A DNA stretch of 64,000 nt from Entophlyctis helioformis (lineage: Eukaryota; Chytridiomycota; Chytridiomycetes; Chytridiales; Chytriomycetaceae). The DNA lies in NCBI GenBank assembly GCA_025526915.1, contig JAHLKH010000006.1, forward strand, positions 1 through 64,000. The letters run 5' to 3'. A model generated the notes under the pieces. That model saw only the letters and a program-made list of their open reading frames with translations. It was not told where the DNA came from and ran no database searches. A program made the position numbers and the translations under genes. Positions 43,138-54,400 of the stretch are shown here, piece after piece (position 1 is the stretch's first letter; each line of letters begins with the position of its first letter).

Positions 43138-46100
43138 ATGCATTTGAGCATGCTCTTTCACTGTCTGCTACTGCCCGTGCTCGCTCTCTTGGTATGCCTG
43201 CCTGCCTGCCTGCCATCTACTGTCCATCGCCAATGGCCCGTTTGCTATCTTTCTGGAGCAACAAACACGCCGCGTCGCTGCTGTCCCCCAGCGGTTCCCA
43301 TTCTTCCAGCTGACACTCTTGGTACTAGGTCTCCGGCTTTGCCGTCCTCGACCCGAGCGCACCTCCCACACCAACAACCATCCGCATTGGATTCAACGAA
43401 GCCAAGTATACCAGTCCTTTAGACAGACCTCCTCTTGGTCGCGACCGGTACCGAAACAGACTGCTTATCTTGCAGCTATGGCTCAGCCATCTCGCAAACA
43501 CGACAGACCTGTTGCCCGGCGCAACTGTTCAGCTTATCGACAACTCGTACGACAGTAAGTCCAATTGCCGGCTCATTCGGTTGTTGGGAGATGGAATTGA
43601 CCCTCACCGCTGTATGGCTTTTTAGTCAGCGTTGCAGATGCGCTGGTCAAAACGCTTGAGCTGCTCAACAAAGGCATCATCGCCATGATCGGGTCTGCCA
43701 GCAGTGCGGTGACAAAATCGGTCAGTCGCACTCTTGTCCAACAGCAACACACTCATCTACTGACGTGCCCCGACTACCTCCAACAACAGACAGTCATCCT
43801 AACAGAATCACGCCACGTGCCTCAGTGCGACGGTGCTTCTGGCGCTCCAGAGCTATCCGACAAGATCGCATATCCGCGCTTCTTCCGCACCAAGCCATCT
43901 GACAACCTGCAAGCAGCAGCCATCTTTGACTTTGTGAATGCCATGGGCTGGCGTCGTGTCGCCATCATCAGCGAGACGGCTGCATACGGCGCCGGTCTGA
44001 CGAGAACCTTTCAAGACCTGTCCGCAAACTCAACGGTCAAGATAGTATCGTTGCAGGCGGTCGTGTCTCTGCAGACATCCATCGTCGATCCGTCCAACAG
44101 CACGACCAGATGGGACAACTTCCTGAAGAACATTCGTGACGCCAACGCATTCGTGATCCTCGTCTTCTCGCCCATCGACAACGTGCCTGGTCTCGCGCAG
44201 GCTGCTCGGCTGCAGGGTATGATGTCTAGCAAGTACGCGTGGATAGGTTCAGACGGCGTCCGAATGGCAGACCCGTCCAGTCTGCGTGGCTTCATCAACA
44301 CGGTGCCTTCCGACGGCGACGGACCAGCATACACAGTGTTCAAAGACCTGTGGGATGCCAATGCAGGCTCGATTGACACCATTGACAAGAGTCGGCCGTT
44401 TTTTGGATCGAGCATCACGTCGTGTCTTGATCTGATGCTGCGTGGCTTTGATCGCTATCTGCGCACCACGCCGGGTGCCAACCTCACGCGTCTGGCGGCC
44501 GGCCTCGAGAACGAACGCTTTCCAAGCCCGGCCGTCATGTTCAACTTTCCAATCGTCTACACGCCCCTTGGAAAGATTGCCCTGGATCCATTGACAGGCG
44601 ATCCCAAGACTCCGTATGACCTGCTGAATGTGCAAGGCGATCCAGCGCACTATGTCAAGGTCGGCTCGTGGGACGCCATCACTCGGAATTTGACCATCGA
44701 TCGCACCATCTACTATGGCTGGGACGGTGAGCCAAGCGCTGTTGTTGATGCACCAGAGCATGATGGATCGCGCTAAATCCTGCTCTCTGGCTGCCTCTAT
44801 CCTTGGTTTCCTTCCATTCCAGCATCGACGGTCAAGCCATCAGACGACATCAATCTGGCCGACTTCACCGTCACCATCAGCGCCAACGGCGTAATCGGCA
44901 CCGTCGCCATTGCATTCAATGTGCTGGCCATGCTGCTGATCTTGGCTGCTGCCGTGTTCTTCATTGTCAAGCGAGACGATCCAACTCTGCGCAAAGTGTC
45001 GATTCCAAGCAAGCTGGTGATGCTCTTTGGCCTGCTGCTGCCGTGCCTGGACGTGCTGACCATGGTTGACGTGAGTGACGGATAGCTCTGCCGTTTGAGT
45101 CCTTGGTTGCTAAACTGAAAACGCCATTCCATCGACAGACTCCTACCGTCACCCACTGTGTCGCAGACATTTGGCTGATCGGGCTAGGCTTTGCAGTCGT
45201 GCTGGGTGCTCTCTCGACAAAGCTATTGCGGCTGTTCCGCATCTTCAACGGCATCCAGGCTAAGATCAAAGGAATCTCAAACAGCGATCTGCTCGTACAG
45301 ACTGGCGTTCCTATTCTGGTCGAGATGGCGCTCTTGCTCATCTGGACACTGAATGACGCACCTAAACCGACACTGCTGCAGATCAACCCAGTTACGTACT
45401 ACTACGCATGCTCGTCGTCCAGCACCCGGTTCCAAGGCACCATGATGCTCGCGCTCATTGTATGGAATGGTCTCCTTCTGGCTGTGTGCACCATGCTCGC
45501 CATTGCCACGCGTAACGTGCGCGCCGACTTTAACGAAGCCAAGATTGTCGGGCTGTGCGTGTACAACCAAGTCGTTATCGTCGTGCTGGCCCTCCCGCTT
45601 CTCATTTCGGGATCGGGAAAACTTAGTCTGCTCACTTTGTTCTCTCTCAAGCAGGCTGCCATTCTGATGATCGTGTATGTCACTCTGGGAGCGGTGCATG
45701 GATCCAAGATCTACGCTGCACTGACAGAGGAGAAGGCTCATGGCAAGAGCACCGACCTGGAGCATCAGCCAAAACTGGCCCCGCCTTTGCTAAACCGCGT
45801 CTACTCGCCCGCGTCGCCGAGCCCGAGACAGCCACTCATGCCTCCCAGCAATGACACGTCCGAGACGGACGATTCCGACAGTCCGCAAATGCAGAGATCG
45901 CGGATGTCTCGAGTGTCTGCAGGATCGCAGTCCATGCTCCTTCACGACCAGCCCATCCGACGCTTTTTTGTCTCATACAAGGAACACAACATTGCGCCGA
46001 TATGGATCACAGCCGAGCTTGTCCATGTGACTGCGATTGACCTCGTCGTTTTCAAGCGCACAAAACTGCACGTCTCAAAGTCGGGTGCCGAGCGCGGATC

Positions 46101-46476
46101 GCGGCGGTCGATGCAGATGATTTTCAACGGCCCGCACCTGTTCCTGCGCGACATCAAGAAACTTGATCTGTCACTCGACGCCAGCGACGGCTGTGTTGTG
46201 GACGTGCGCACAGACAAGACGCTCATTCTGTCCATCAAGTTTGGAGATGCACAGACTGCCCGCGAGTTTGTGGGGATCGTGGCACAGGACAGTGATGCAT
46301 GGAGAAGACGGCGGTCGAGCACACCGAGACCGGACGCAAGATGCGACATGGCGTCAGTGTCGATGGGATGCCTTGATGTGCCAACCAATACTCGTGCCAG
46401 CCAGGCAGACAACAACACAATCCACCATGCTGCTGGATCGCATGCCACACTCCACACAGTCCAGCGCAGCGCATAA
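43138..46476 (+). CDS. Class C (GABA-B-like) GPCR with PH-like tail
   Basis: Receptor of 965 residues in six exons: 43138-43191, 43329-43554, 43626-43720, 43790-44726, 44823-45070 and 45139-46476, all in consistent phase. Exon 1 encodes a signal peptide (MHLSMLFHCLLLPVLALL). Then a periplasmic-binding-protein-like ectodomain: TTIRIGFNEAKYTSPLD, IIAMIGSASSAVTKS, YPRFFRTKPSDNLQAAAIFDF and MGWRRVAIISETAAYG, the ANF-receptor pattern. The seven-TM core starts near 44870 and includes LRLFRIFNGIQAK and a TM6-7 region near 45540-45700, as in class C receptors. The cytosolic tail (about 45950-46300) looks like a PH fold, with a terminal helix around TAREFVGIVAQDSDAW. There is no Cys-rich domain, which fits GABA-B rather than mGluR type. 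Ligand is unknown. Confidence 0.88.
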
Positions 46477-46616
46477 GATGCAAGTGCGGCAGATGTGGAT
46501 GGCTGAATGAAAGTGTCCTTGTGTGTCTTTGTGACTCTTTGTGTGCCTTGGCGTGCCTTGGCGTGTCCAGCACAATGTGGCAATGCGAATGTTGTTTTGC
46601 AGTGTTTGTGTGGGTA

Positions 46617-46838
46617 GAGTACTTGTTGTTTCTGGCGTCAAAATCGAACAAGAGGAGCCTCCTTAGCTCAGTGGTAGTAGCGCTTGCCTAGTAAGCAAGA
46701 GGTCAGGTGTTCAAATCACCTAGGAGGCACATTTCCTTTTGTCCCGCCTGCCATTTTGCTGCCCCTTGCGAAGCTCTGGCTCTCCTTTTGCACCTCTCGT
46801 CTGCGCTGTCTGTGTGCGCTGTCGTCCGTGGCTGGCTG
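46617..46838 (+). repeat. Left arm of the tRNA-bearing inverted duplication
   Basis: About 220 bp containing the tRNA plus some 40 bp upstream and 110 bp downstream. It is highly similar, in inverted orientation, to 55108-55329. The tRNA part is identical and the flanks differ by scattered substitutions. Confidence 0.85.
46657..46729 (+). tRNA. tRNA-Thr (AGT)
   Basis: 73-nt cloverleaf without intron. The acceptor stem GCCTCCT pairs with AGGAGGC; the anticodon arm CTTGC-CTAGTAA-GCAAG gives anticodon AGT (threonine, ACU). The T arm has GGTG-TTCAAAT-CACC. The D stem has one mismatch. A second, inverted copy with the same sequence lies at 55217-55289. Confidence 0.92.
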
Positions 46839-46908
46839 CCCGTGGCTGGCTGGCTGTGTGCATCAGCATGGACTGGTTTGGGTATCTATTTACAATAATT
46901 GGGACCGA

Positions 46909-49253
46909 TTAGAAGAGGATGGCGGTGGCTGGCGACATGGGCATACTCTCGTATCCTGAATCCAGCACCGATGTCGAGCTCTTGCCGACCAGGTTCGTGT
47001 CCAGCCGCAACGACTGGCGGCTGTCGGTCTCTGGCGCAGGCGATGCCGCGGGAGAAGGGGCAGAAGAAGGAGAAGGAGCTTGTGAAGGGGAAGGAGCTGG
47101 TGCGTCGGTGCTTGCAAACACGACTTCGCCATGGTCGCGGCGGCGTGACAGCAGTGTGTACACTGCATGCACCGGTGTGGGCACAGACGATGCGAGATCG
47201 GCGAGAGTGGCGGCCGTGACGTCAAAGCCAAACAGATCAAACTGGTCGAGGATGGCTGTCTCTGGATGCGTGATGCATGTCGTGATGTGGCGTGTCTGCC
47301 AGGCGTCCGTTGCAGCGGTTGTGAGTGTGCGAGTGTGCGTGGGAGTGGCTGGTGTTGCCGAGGATGCAGGCGACACGGACGGCGTGCCTGTGGTCCACAC
47401 GTGCGATGCCACTTGGCTGATGGTCGCGCGGGTGGCGCGGTCCTTACGCAGCATCATCAGCACAAGGTCGAGCGAATCTGTGTGTGTTTGTGTGTCAATG
47501 TCAGCTCATGACCACCACGTTGGTGACGACACCAGACAAGTGGCAAGTGCCACGATGCATGCATACCTCTGTCAAAGTGGAGACCCGCACGCGGGTGGCT
47601 GCTGCAGATGCGGCGCACAATCTCGGCCTCGTTGTTGGTCTCGGACATGAACGGCAGCGACGCGTTGATCATGGTGTAAAGCGTCACGCCAAGGCTCCAC
47701 ACATCGACCTCGGGACCCTGGTACTTCTCGTGGCGGATGACTTCTGTGCAGTTGAGGAGTGTCAGCAGGTGGATGGCTGCAGAGACGGGCGGGAAAAGGG
47801 AGCTGGGGTGAGAGAGCAGGCAGGCTGACCTGGTGCACAGTACTTGAGCGAGCCGCACGAGGTCGAGCAGTCGGCCGATCGGTTGTAGAAGCGTGCGAAT
47901 CCAAAGTCGACGATCTTGGCCTCGCCACGGCGAGACACCATGATGTTCTCTGGCTTGATGTCTGCACGAGCCGATGCGATGCGATGCGATGCGAGGTGTC
48001 AGCACATCAGACGAGGCACACTCCACTATGCAGCCGAGTGCAGACGAGAGCGAGGGCCAGCCGCATGGGAACAGACTCACCACGATGGACGATAAAGTGG
48101 GCATGGAGGTACTCGACGGCAGCGACGAGCTGCACAAACACCGAGTGCGCAAAGGCGTGCGTGAGGGGTCCGGTCTGCACGATGAGGTTGTAGAGCTCGC
48201 CTGCACATCACATCGCATCGCATCGACAGCCAGCAGTGGCTGATCAGCGACATGCCCGAATGGACGATGACGAGATGGACAGACACAGGCACGCCATTCA
48301 TCACACTCAGTGCACATCGCAGACTGTGGCGCATCGTGGATGTGCACGAAGATCGCCACGAAGATGGAAACGGTGACGCAAGTGTGACTGGACAATCACA
48401 GTCGCAGCCGTTGATGGGCGAGTGCGATAAAAAGCAAGTGGTCGCCCCTCTTTCTCTCTGCGTCTCTCTCTCTTACCTCCAGCAGCATACTCGCTCTCGA
48501 ACACGATTTGTGTGTCGCTCTCCTGATCACAGGCACAGGCACACACAGGCACAAACAGGCACACACAGCAAGTGTCAGCCATGCTGTCAATACGAGCAAC
48601 GACCATTGCGGTGGGGAGCAGCTTACCAGCACTTCGAACAGGTGCACGATGTTGGGGTGGCGGACCAGGTGCATGATGCGCACTTCGTTCTTGAGGCGCT
48701 GCACGTCGACCGTGCGCCTCAGCGACTTCTTTTCGATGATCTTCAGAGCGACCTGCAGACTCAAGGTGAGACCATTGGAGGATTTGCGGTGTTGGAACAG
48801 ACCGAGCGGCCCAGACCAAGAGCGACGATAGAGCCAGTCGAGAAGGCCATGAGGCGCGACCGTCGATGGGGTTGGATTTCCGTGTTCCGCGCGAGGTTAG
48901 TCCGTCGCGATATTGTATCGACGCCGCCGATGCATGCCGGCCGAGGGGACGGATGCAATCGCATGGCGGTTGAGGATAGACGATAGCGTCAGTGACTGCT
49001 GCACATCCACCAACAGCAGGCAGGCAGGCAGACAGACGGAGGGACAGACAGAGGCAGACAGACAGTCGCGTGGATGCACACAATGCGACAGACACGACAA
49101 GCGTACCTGCTGGCTGGTGTGCGTGTTGGTGGCGAGCTTGACCTTGCCGTACGTGCCCTCACCGATCGTCTTGTGGAGAGCATAACGGTCAAGGAACAGC
49201 AGCTGTGGTCGTTGATGCGAGTGGTGCACAGCGGCTGGTGTGTTGCAGGACAT
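46909..49253 (-). CDS. AMPK/NIM1-related serine/threonine kinase
   Basis: Protein kinase of about 440 residues in seven exons, introns at about 48753-49106, 48523-48626, 48200-48476, 47962-48080, 47744-47829 and 47478-47566. All kinase subdomains are present: TIGEGTYGKVKLA (P-loop), VALKIIEKKSL (Lys), HPNIVHLFEV, HRDIKPENIMV (catalytic loop), VDFGFARFY (DFG), SCGSLKYCAPEVI (APE) and DVWSLGVTLYTMI. The motifs are of CAMK/AMPK-related (CAMKL) type. After the kinase lie a possible small helical module (FDVTAATLADLASSVPTPVH) and a Ser/Pro/Ala-rich tail. It resembles fungal NIM1/HSL1- or SNF1-type kinases but is short; exact orthology is open. An upstream in-frame ATG at 49412 is possible. Confidence 0.82.
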
Positions 49254-50653
49254 GGTTGTGACGGACGTCATGAAGGGTGGTGATGGGCGGGATGAACACC
49301 AGACTGGTGCTGATGGGCGGTATGAGTGGGTTCGGGGTTCTGGACCAAGAGTCAAGGTTGATGCAAATGGCTTGTCGAGGCTGTTGGGTCGAAGGCTGGA
49401 TGAATGGGTCACAAGCTGCGTGATTGCACCGACTTTTAGGGCTGGCTGTTGGGCTGTTGGAGAAATGGATGCAGGCGTTGTGGCGCGCCGAGTGGGTCTG
49501 AGAACGTGGATGTGACTGTGGGCGAGCGAGGCAGGCGTTAGTCATCAGTAGCAGCACCGCGGCAGGAAGCGGTGATGGGCATGTGCACCTGCGGATTGTG
49601 TGCAGGGCATGCTTACGTTGAGGAGATGGTCGAGTGGATTGGAGCAAGTCGGCCAGACTGTTCTGGGGGCGACACTGCGTTCTTAAGGCTTGGAAGTCTC
49701 GACAGAATGGCGCAGAGGAGTGACGAATGGCCGTGACAGGCTGTGACTCAGTGTGCTGCTTCCCCGTGCATGTCCTCGGTTGTGTGTGCCGGCCGCCAAC
49801 GAGAGTGTCAGTGTGCATAAATGGATCGCAGTGGATCGGACCGGCGAGGTGGCTGATCGTTGATGTTGAGTGTGGGTTCGGCGTGGATGGATATGAGGTG
49901 CGCCTCGCTTCTTCGAGTCTGGCCTGTCAGTCTCGACGCGCGGGCACGCCGCCACCGACACGGAAACAGCAACATGACTGACGGACATGGCGATCCGACC
50001 CTTTGGAAAGGTATCGCCAGACCGCCGCGTCGAGACGCTGTGTTCTGCAGACCCGGGATCGAGACTGTCCAGACCCAACGCGAACAATGGGACTGTGGCG
50101 TGACGGAAGCGAGCGCGATCCTCCCGTTATCGGAAGGTGTTGACTGAGTCATGCAGGGAGATGACTCCCGTTCCCACGTTCGCTCTTGAGCCATCAGCGA
50201 TGACTGTGTGGTTGGGATGCAGGGCACGGCTGATTGAATCAGGACATGATCAGTAGACGGCGGCTGTATGTGCCGGCACGTCGGTCAACAGTCTGCTGCC
50301 AGGCGAGCGATTGCTGCGTTGTTGGTGCCTGCTTGTGGCATGCTTGTGTCGCTCTCATGGCGAATGACAGCCTGGCTGTGGCTGCTCCACATAGGTGGGT
50401 CCATATGCCAGCGATCTGTTGTCGGTGTGCAGTCCAGCTGCATCGGCACAACAGTTCTCGATCGCATGCATGCATTGAGGGAATGTGCATGCACTGGGCT
50501 TGGCCGGTTGGTCGGTCGGTCGGGACCCACTGGCCGATGCCCAGATGGTGATGGACCGTCATCGACCAGCCAATCTCAACGGTCCTGCATGACCAAGGAT
50601 GACGACGATGATGCCATTCATTCGATGCATGCTGCGATGCATGGCTGCAGACA
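49254..50653. other. 1.4-kb intergenic region
   Basis: Between the kinase start and the 3' end of the first DPBB gene. Overlapping short ORFs have no recognisable domain, codon bias or splice pattern. It is probably the kinase promoter and 5' UTR; nothing else is supported. Confidence 0.5.
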
Positions 50654-51490
50654 TCAGAGGACGATGAACGCCAGCGTCATGGCAAACGAAGTTGCGATGG
50701 CCATCCAGGACGGCGACGAGTGCGATCCATGCGAGACGATGCCTGCCGGACGAAAGTCGTACTCCATGTGATCCTGCTGCTGCTGCTGCTGCTGCTGCTG
50801 AGGAGTCTCTGTTGCTGTCTCGGCCAGCGTCGGTGTTGCTGCTGATGCTGCTACAGTCTCTGATGCATGTGTCTGCTGATACCTCGTTACAACAACCGTC
50901 TTGACAACCGTCGCACTTGCAGGAGAAGCACTCGCAGTCGATGTACTTGCGGGAGAAGCACTTGCAGCACCAAGCGATCCATCCGGTGCACCAACCGACG
51001 GATCGTCGCGTCCGACATCAACACGCTCGGATGCCGCTTCGACTGCGCGGTCCAACGGCGCCATCAGATATGCAGGCAGTAGGTTGCGCACACCTGGCAC
51101 CGCACACTCGGGACCACCACACACCCCACGGCAGTGCTCGATACCCACGACTCGCCATCGGCAGACTTGTTGATCCAGCGGATTCTCGCCAGGGAACAGG
51201 GCAGCGAAGCTCGACTTGGCCACGTCCAGTCCCGGATCGCCCTTTTGGTCGACGACGAGAACATGGGCAAGCGGACCGACACCGGACGACGACTGGATTT
51301 GCAGACAGTTGCCGCATTCAGCGGCCGTGATGCCGTGCAGTGCAGTGATGCGTGCGATGTTGAGTGCCGAGTATCGGTATCCGCACCAGCCAGGAGAGTT
51401 GTCGTATGCTTGTCCAAGACGCAAGCCGTCTGACTCGTATGGATGGTATGTGCACCGGCCTGTGCTCCATGCTGCTGACGGCGCCGACAT
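50654..51490 (-). CDS. Double-psi beta-barrel (expansin/RlpA-like) surface protein 1
   Basis: Paralogue of the gene upstream at 51724. The DPBB core reads TGRCTYHPYES, YDNSPGWCGYRYSALN, ECGNCLQI and VVDQKGDPGLDVAKSSF, ending with a W/R-V strand and several Cys. The Asp of DPGLD matches the conserved barrel aspartate of expansin and barwin-like folds. A low-complexity Ala/Ser/Thr stalk, a nine-Gln run (CTG repeat near 50770) and a terminal hydrophobic segment (SWMAIATSFAMTLAFIVL) suggest a GPI-anchored wall protein. The signal peptide is not in frame with the first ATG. Hydrophobic codons lie upstream (51500-51600) in other frames, so either a frameshift or a missed exon affects the start. Confidence 0.72.
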   Translation of the reverse strand: MSAPSAAWSTGRCTYHPYESDGLRLGQAYDNSPGWCGYRYSALNIARITALHGITAAECGNCLQIQSSSGVGPLAHVLVVDQKGDPGLDVAKSSFAALFPGENPLDQQVCRWRVVGIEHCRGVCGGPECAVPGVRNLLPAYLMAPLDRAVEAASERVDVGRDDPSVGAPDGSLGAASASPASTSTASASPASATVVKTVVVTRYQQTHASETVAASAATPTLAETATETPQQQQQQQQQDHMEYDFRPAGIVSHGSHSSPSWMAIATSFAMTLAFIVL

Positions 51491-51723
51491 AAGCGGATGG
51501 CAATGTGATGGATGTCGGTAAACAATGCGTGTGCTGGCATTGTGGGTTCAAGGCAACGGCAACAATGGCAAGCACAGGCTGGTGCACAATGGCAAGTCGG
51601 ACGCGTTCATCTCATCGTGGATGCATCTGGATAGCAACAAGTGTTGAGGTCTAAGAGCATCTATTTTACAGGCAGATAAACAATAGAGACAAGATATGGA
51701 TAGGTGGCAAGAACTGGACGCGA

Positions 51724-52587
51724 TTACAGGAGGGCAGCAACGGCCGACAATGCCACAGCCGTCAGAGCAGTTGCAGAGAGGCACGAGGCGGCCGCGGGAA
51801 GAGATGCCGAGACCAGTCCGGTGCGAGGAGGCAGGCCGCTGCCAGTGGAAGATGTGGATGCAGATCCGCCGTTGGCAGGCAGATTGGGCCATGATGCAGA
51901 GGATGCGTCGGTTGTGGGCGATGCACGAGCAGGTGCAGCGACCGGAGATGCAGTCGGAGAAGCGCGGCTGCGAGTGATGCGAGGAGATGCAGAAGGAGAT
52001 GCAGAAGGCGATGCAGAAGGAGATGCACGTGCAGGTGGCTGGCGAGGCTGCTGAGCGGGCTGCTGAGCGGGCTGTTGGCGAGCAGGCTGACGGCCAATGG
52101 GAGGAAGCTGAGAGGCCGGCAGCAGGTTGCGGACACCGGGTGTGCACTCGCCAGCCGATCCAAAGCAAACACCGGCGCAGTTGGACGGAGCGACGATGCG
52201 CCAGGCACACACTTGCGGGTCGAGCGGGTTGGATCCAGGAAAGGCCGCCTGGAAGCTCGAGCGAGCAACGTCGAGACCGGGATCGCCCTTTTGGTCGACG
52301 GCGAGCACGAACATGGACGGGCCGCCGTTGGCGCCACGGAACTCGATGCATTGAGCGCACATGCCAGTGCCGAGACCGTTGACGGCGACGATGCGGGCGG
52401 CGTTGAGGGCCGAGTAGCGGATGCCACACCAGCCGGGCGAGTTGTCGTACGAGGCGCCGAGACGGGCCTTGTCTTCTTCGTACGGGTGGTATGTGCAGCG
52501 GCCGGTCTGCCAGTTCTGGGCAGAGACGCTGGGGAGGGCAGCGAGCGCAAGAGTGGCTGCTGCGACGATCGTGGTGAGGAGCTGCAT
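51724..52587 (-). CDS. Double-psi beta-barrel (expansin/RlpA-like) surface protein 2
   Basis: Complete 287-residue secreted protein: signal peptide (MQLLTTIVAAATLALAALPSVSAQ), DPBB domain (TGRCTYHPYEEDKARLG, YDNSPGWCGIRYSALNAA, MCAQCIEFRG, VDQKGDPGLDVARSSFQ, PQVCAWRIV), a Pro/Gln/Ala/Ser stalk with SPSA repeats, and a C-terminal hydrophobic tail (CLSATALTAVALSAVAALL) of GPI-signal type. It is in tandem with the gene downstream and about half identical over the barrel by eye. The fold is known from expansins, barwin and RlpA. Cell-wall remodelling or polysaccharide binding is likely but not shown. A TATAAG lies about 70 bp upstream. Confidence 0.85.
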   Translation of the reverse strand: MQLLTTIVAAATLALAALPSVSAQNWQTGRCTYHPYEEDKARLGASYDNSPGWCGIRYSALNAARIVAVNGLGTGMCAQCIEFRGANGGPSMFVLAVDQKGDPGLDVARSSFQAAFPGSNPLDPQVCAWRIVAPSNCAGVCFGSAGECTPGVRNLLPASQLPPIGRQPARQQPAQQPAQQPRQPPARASPSASPSASPSASPRITRSRASPTASPVAAPARASPTTDASSASWPNLPANGGSASTSSTGSGLPPRTGLVSASLPAAASCLSATALTAVALSAVAALL

Positions 52588-53147
52588 GGCTGGTATCGTG
52601 AGGATGCTGGTGGTGCTGTTGGTTGGTGGGCAGACGGCAGACGGGGGAGGTCGCCGCTACTTATACGGCTGCCGAGCCATTAACGGCGCCGGCAGATGTT
52701 TAAACGGATTATTTCGAGTCATTTTGGGCAAGAATCCTTATTTTTGCATCTGGTGCACTCTGGCGGGCGGAGAAACAAGCAGCCGCAGTAATGGCGCGTG
52801 CACAAAAGTCTTAACGTCGCAGCCGTTCCTGGCGAAGTTGAGTCAGCAGCCACGCAGCAGGCGGCGATCCGCTGTTTTGGCGATGCAGGAGGAGATGCAG
52901 GCGGTGGTGCGGAAGAAGCTGCGGCAGGTGGAGAAACGTGCCACGGCAGCGGGTCCGTCTCGATTCGTCTCGACTTGGCTCGCCTCGTCTCGCTGTGCGT
53001 CGCCTGTTGGATGCGGTGCGGTACGGTGCGGTGCGAAGCGATGCGTGAGAGCGGCTTACGCTGATCGCAGCCTGGGCCAGGCCGGTTGAGACGACGCCTG
53101 GAAGACCAGATCAGCCGGCGATTGATCACATTCATTCCAGGCAACGG
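52588..53147. other. Intergenic region with TATA element of DPBB gene 2
   Basis: 560 bp with no supported gene. A TATAAG on the minus strand at 52658-52663 lies 71 bp upstream of the DPBB2 ATG. The rest is the 3' side of the ankyrin gene. Confidence 0.5.
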
Positions 53148-53937
53148 TCAGAAAGAGAGCAAGAGCTCGATGACGTCAGCATGGCCATTGCGGATAGCCA
53201 GTGTGAGTGCATCTGGCGTGCACCCCTCGGTGCGATTGGAATGCAGCCACTGCACCACAGCGGCGTGTCCATTCTCGGCCGCCCAGTCCATCGCGCGGGT
53301 CGTGCATCCCTCGCTGCGGTTGGCGTGCAGCCACATGACCACATCCAGATGCCCGTCCATTGCCGCCCAGTCCATTGCCCGAGCGGTGCACCTAGCGTGT
53401 TCGGGACGGTTGGCATGCAGCCACTGCACAACAGCCAGATGCCCGGATCCAGCCGCCATGTCCATGGTGTCGCTCGAGCATCCTTCTGTACGATGAGCGT
53501 GCAGCCACTGCACGACAGCCAGATGGCCACGCACGGCTGCGCGATGCATGGCCTCGGCCGTGCACCCCTCTGTGCGGTGCTCGTGCAGATACACCACCAC
53601 ATCCAAGTGGCCGCCCTCAGCTGCATATGCCATCGCGTCGACTGAGCATGCGGTGCTGCCCGCCTCGTGCAGCATCTGGAGAACATCAAGATGGCCTCCC
53701 TTCGCGGCCAGATCCATGGCGAGCAAGTGTCCGCCGTATTCGGTGATGGCCTGGTGGAACTGTGCCAGATCGACTGCAGCTGCTGGTGCAGCCGACAGGG
53801 TCGAGCTGGTGGACACTGGCGGGCAAGGCGATGTTGCAAGGTGGCGCAGCAGAGCCGTGTGTCCAAACTGGATGGCCATCCAGCCAAGCGCAATCGGATG
53901 CGACAGATCGAGCAGGTCCAGCCAGCAGTTCCGCATC

Positions 53938-53953
53938 GCAATGTGCCTGAGGT
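53938..53953. repeat. Target-site duplication, left copy
   Basis: 16-bp direct repeat GCAATGTGCCTGAGGT, identical to 54385-54400, immediately next to the T run of the inserted element. Confidence 0.9.
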
Positions 53954-54384
53954 TTTTTTTTTTTTGATGGATAAGAAAGCTTCATTCCAAATGCTCGCAT
54001 AGCATGCCCCACCAGTGATGGCATAGGCTCGTTGGCAAATCCCACAGGTACCCTTACCCTACAGCGCGCCGTTTGTGTGCCCAGAGCTCAGACCGGTACA
54101 CCCAAATAGACGCTTGCAGGAAGTCCGCTAAACCCACCATAGCCAACCCATCACCCTCGAAGTTCCGCATCTGCTCCGCATTGAATGCTTCGCCCCACGT
54201 CCCGCCAAGGACTAACCCCACATCAAGTTTACCACGTCAGGAACAATATGTACAAGATCGCCGCGTATCTGTGGGTGTCCCACATTCTCGTGCGTTGCAA
54301 TGGCGCGTGCTGCTGCGAACCGTGCGTCCAAGCCACGCTGCCCGTGCGCTGTGCGGATAGCCACGATCCGCTCCTCTGTGCACT
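53954..54384 (-). mobile_element. Poly(A)-tailed retroposed insertion
   Basis: 431-bp segment bounded by 16-bp perfect direct repeats (53938-53953 and 54385-54400). On the minus strand it ends in a run of 13 A (12 T at 53954-53965 plus the repeat's last T, plus strand). Terminal poly(A), target-site duplication and no terminal inverted repeats are hallmarks of LINE-type target-primed insertion. The first about 170 nt on the minus strand are open (ending near 54212), followed by about 250 nt of non-coding sequence and the A tail, so it looks like a 5'-truncated cDNA or a short interspersed element. The encoded fragment is not recognised. Confidence 0.85.
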
Positions 54385-54400
54385 GCAATGTGCCTGAGGT
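54385..54400. repeat. Target-site duplication, right copy
   Basis: Second copy of the 16-bp direct repeat flanking the inserted element. The ankyrin reading frame continues in phase from this copy to the sequence left of the other one. Confidence 0.9.

Noticed and set aside
49189..49818. 209-codon minus-strand ORF upstream of the kinase
   Set aside because: Low complexity, overlaps the likely kinase 5' UTR, and no domain or conserved pattern is visible.
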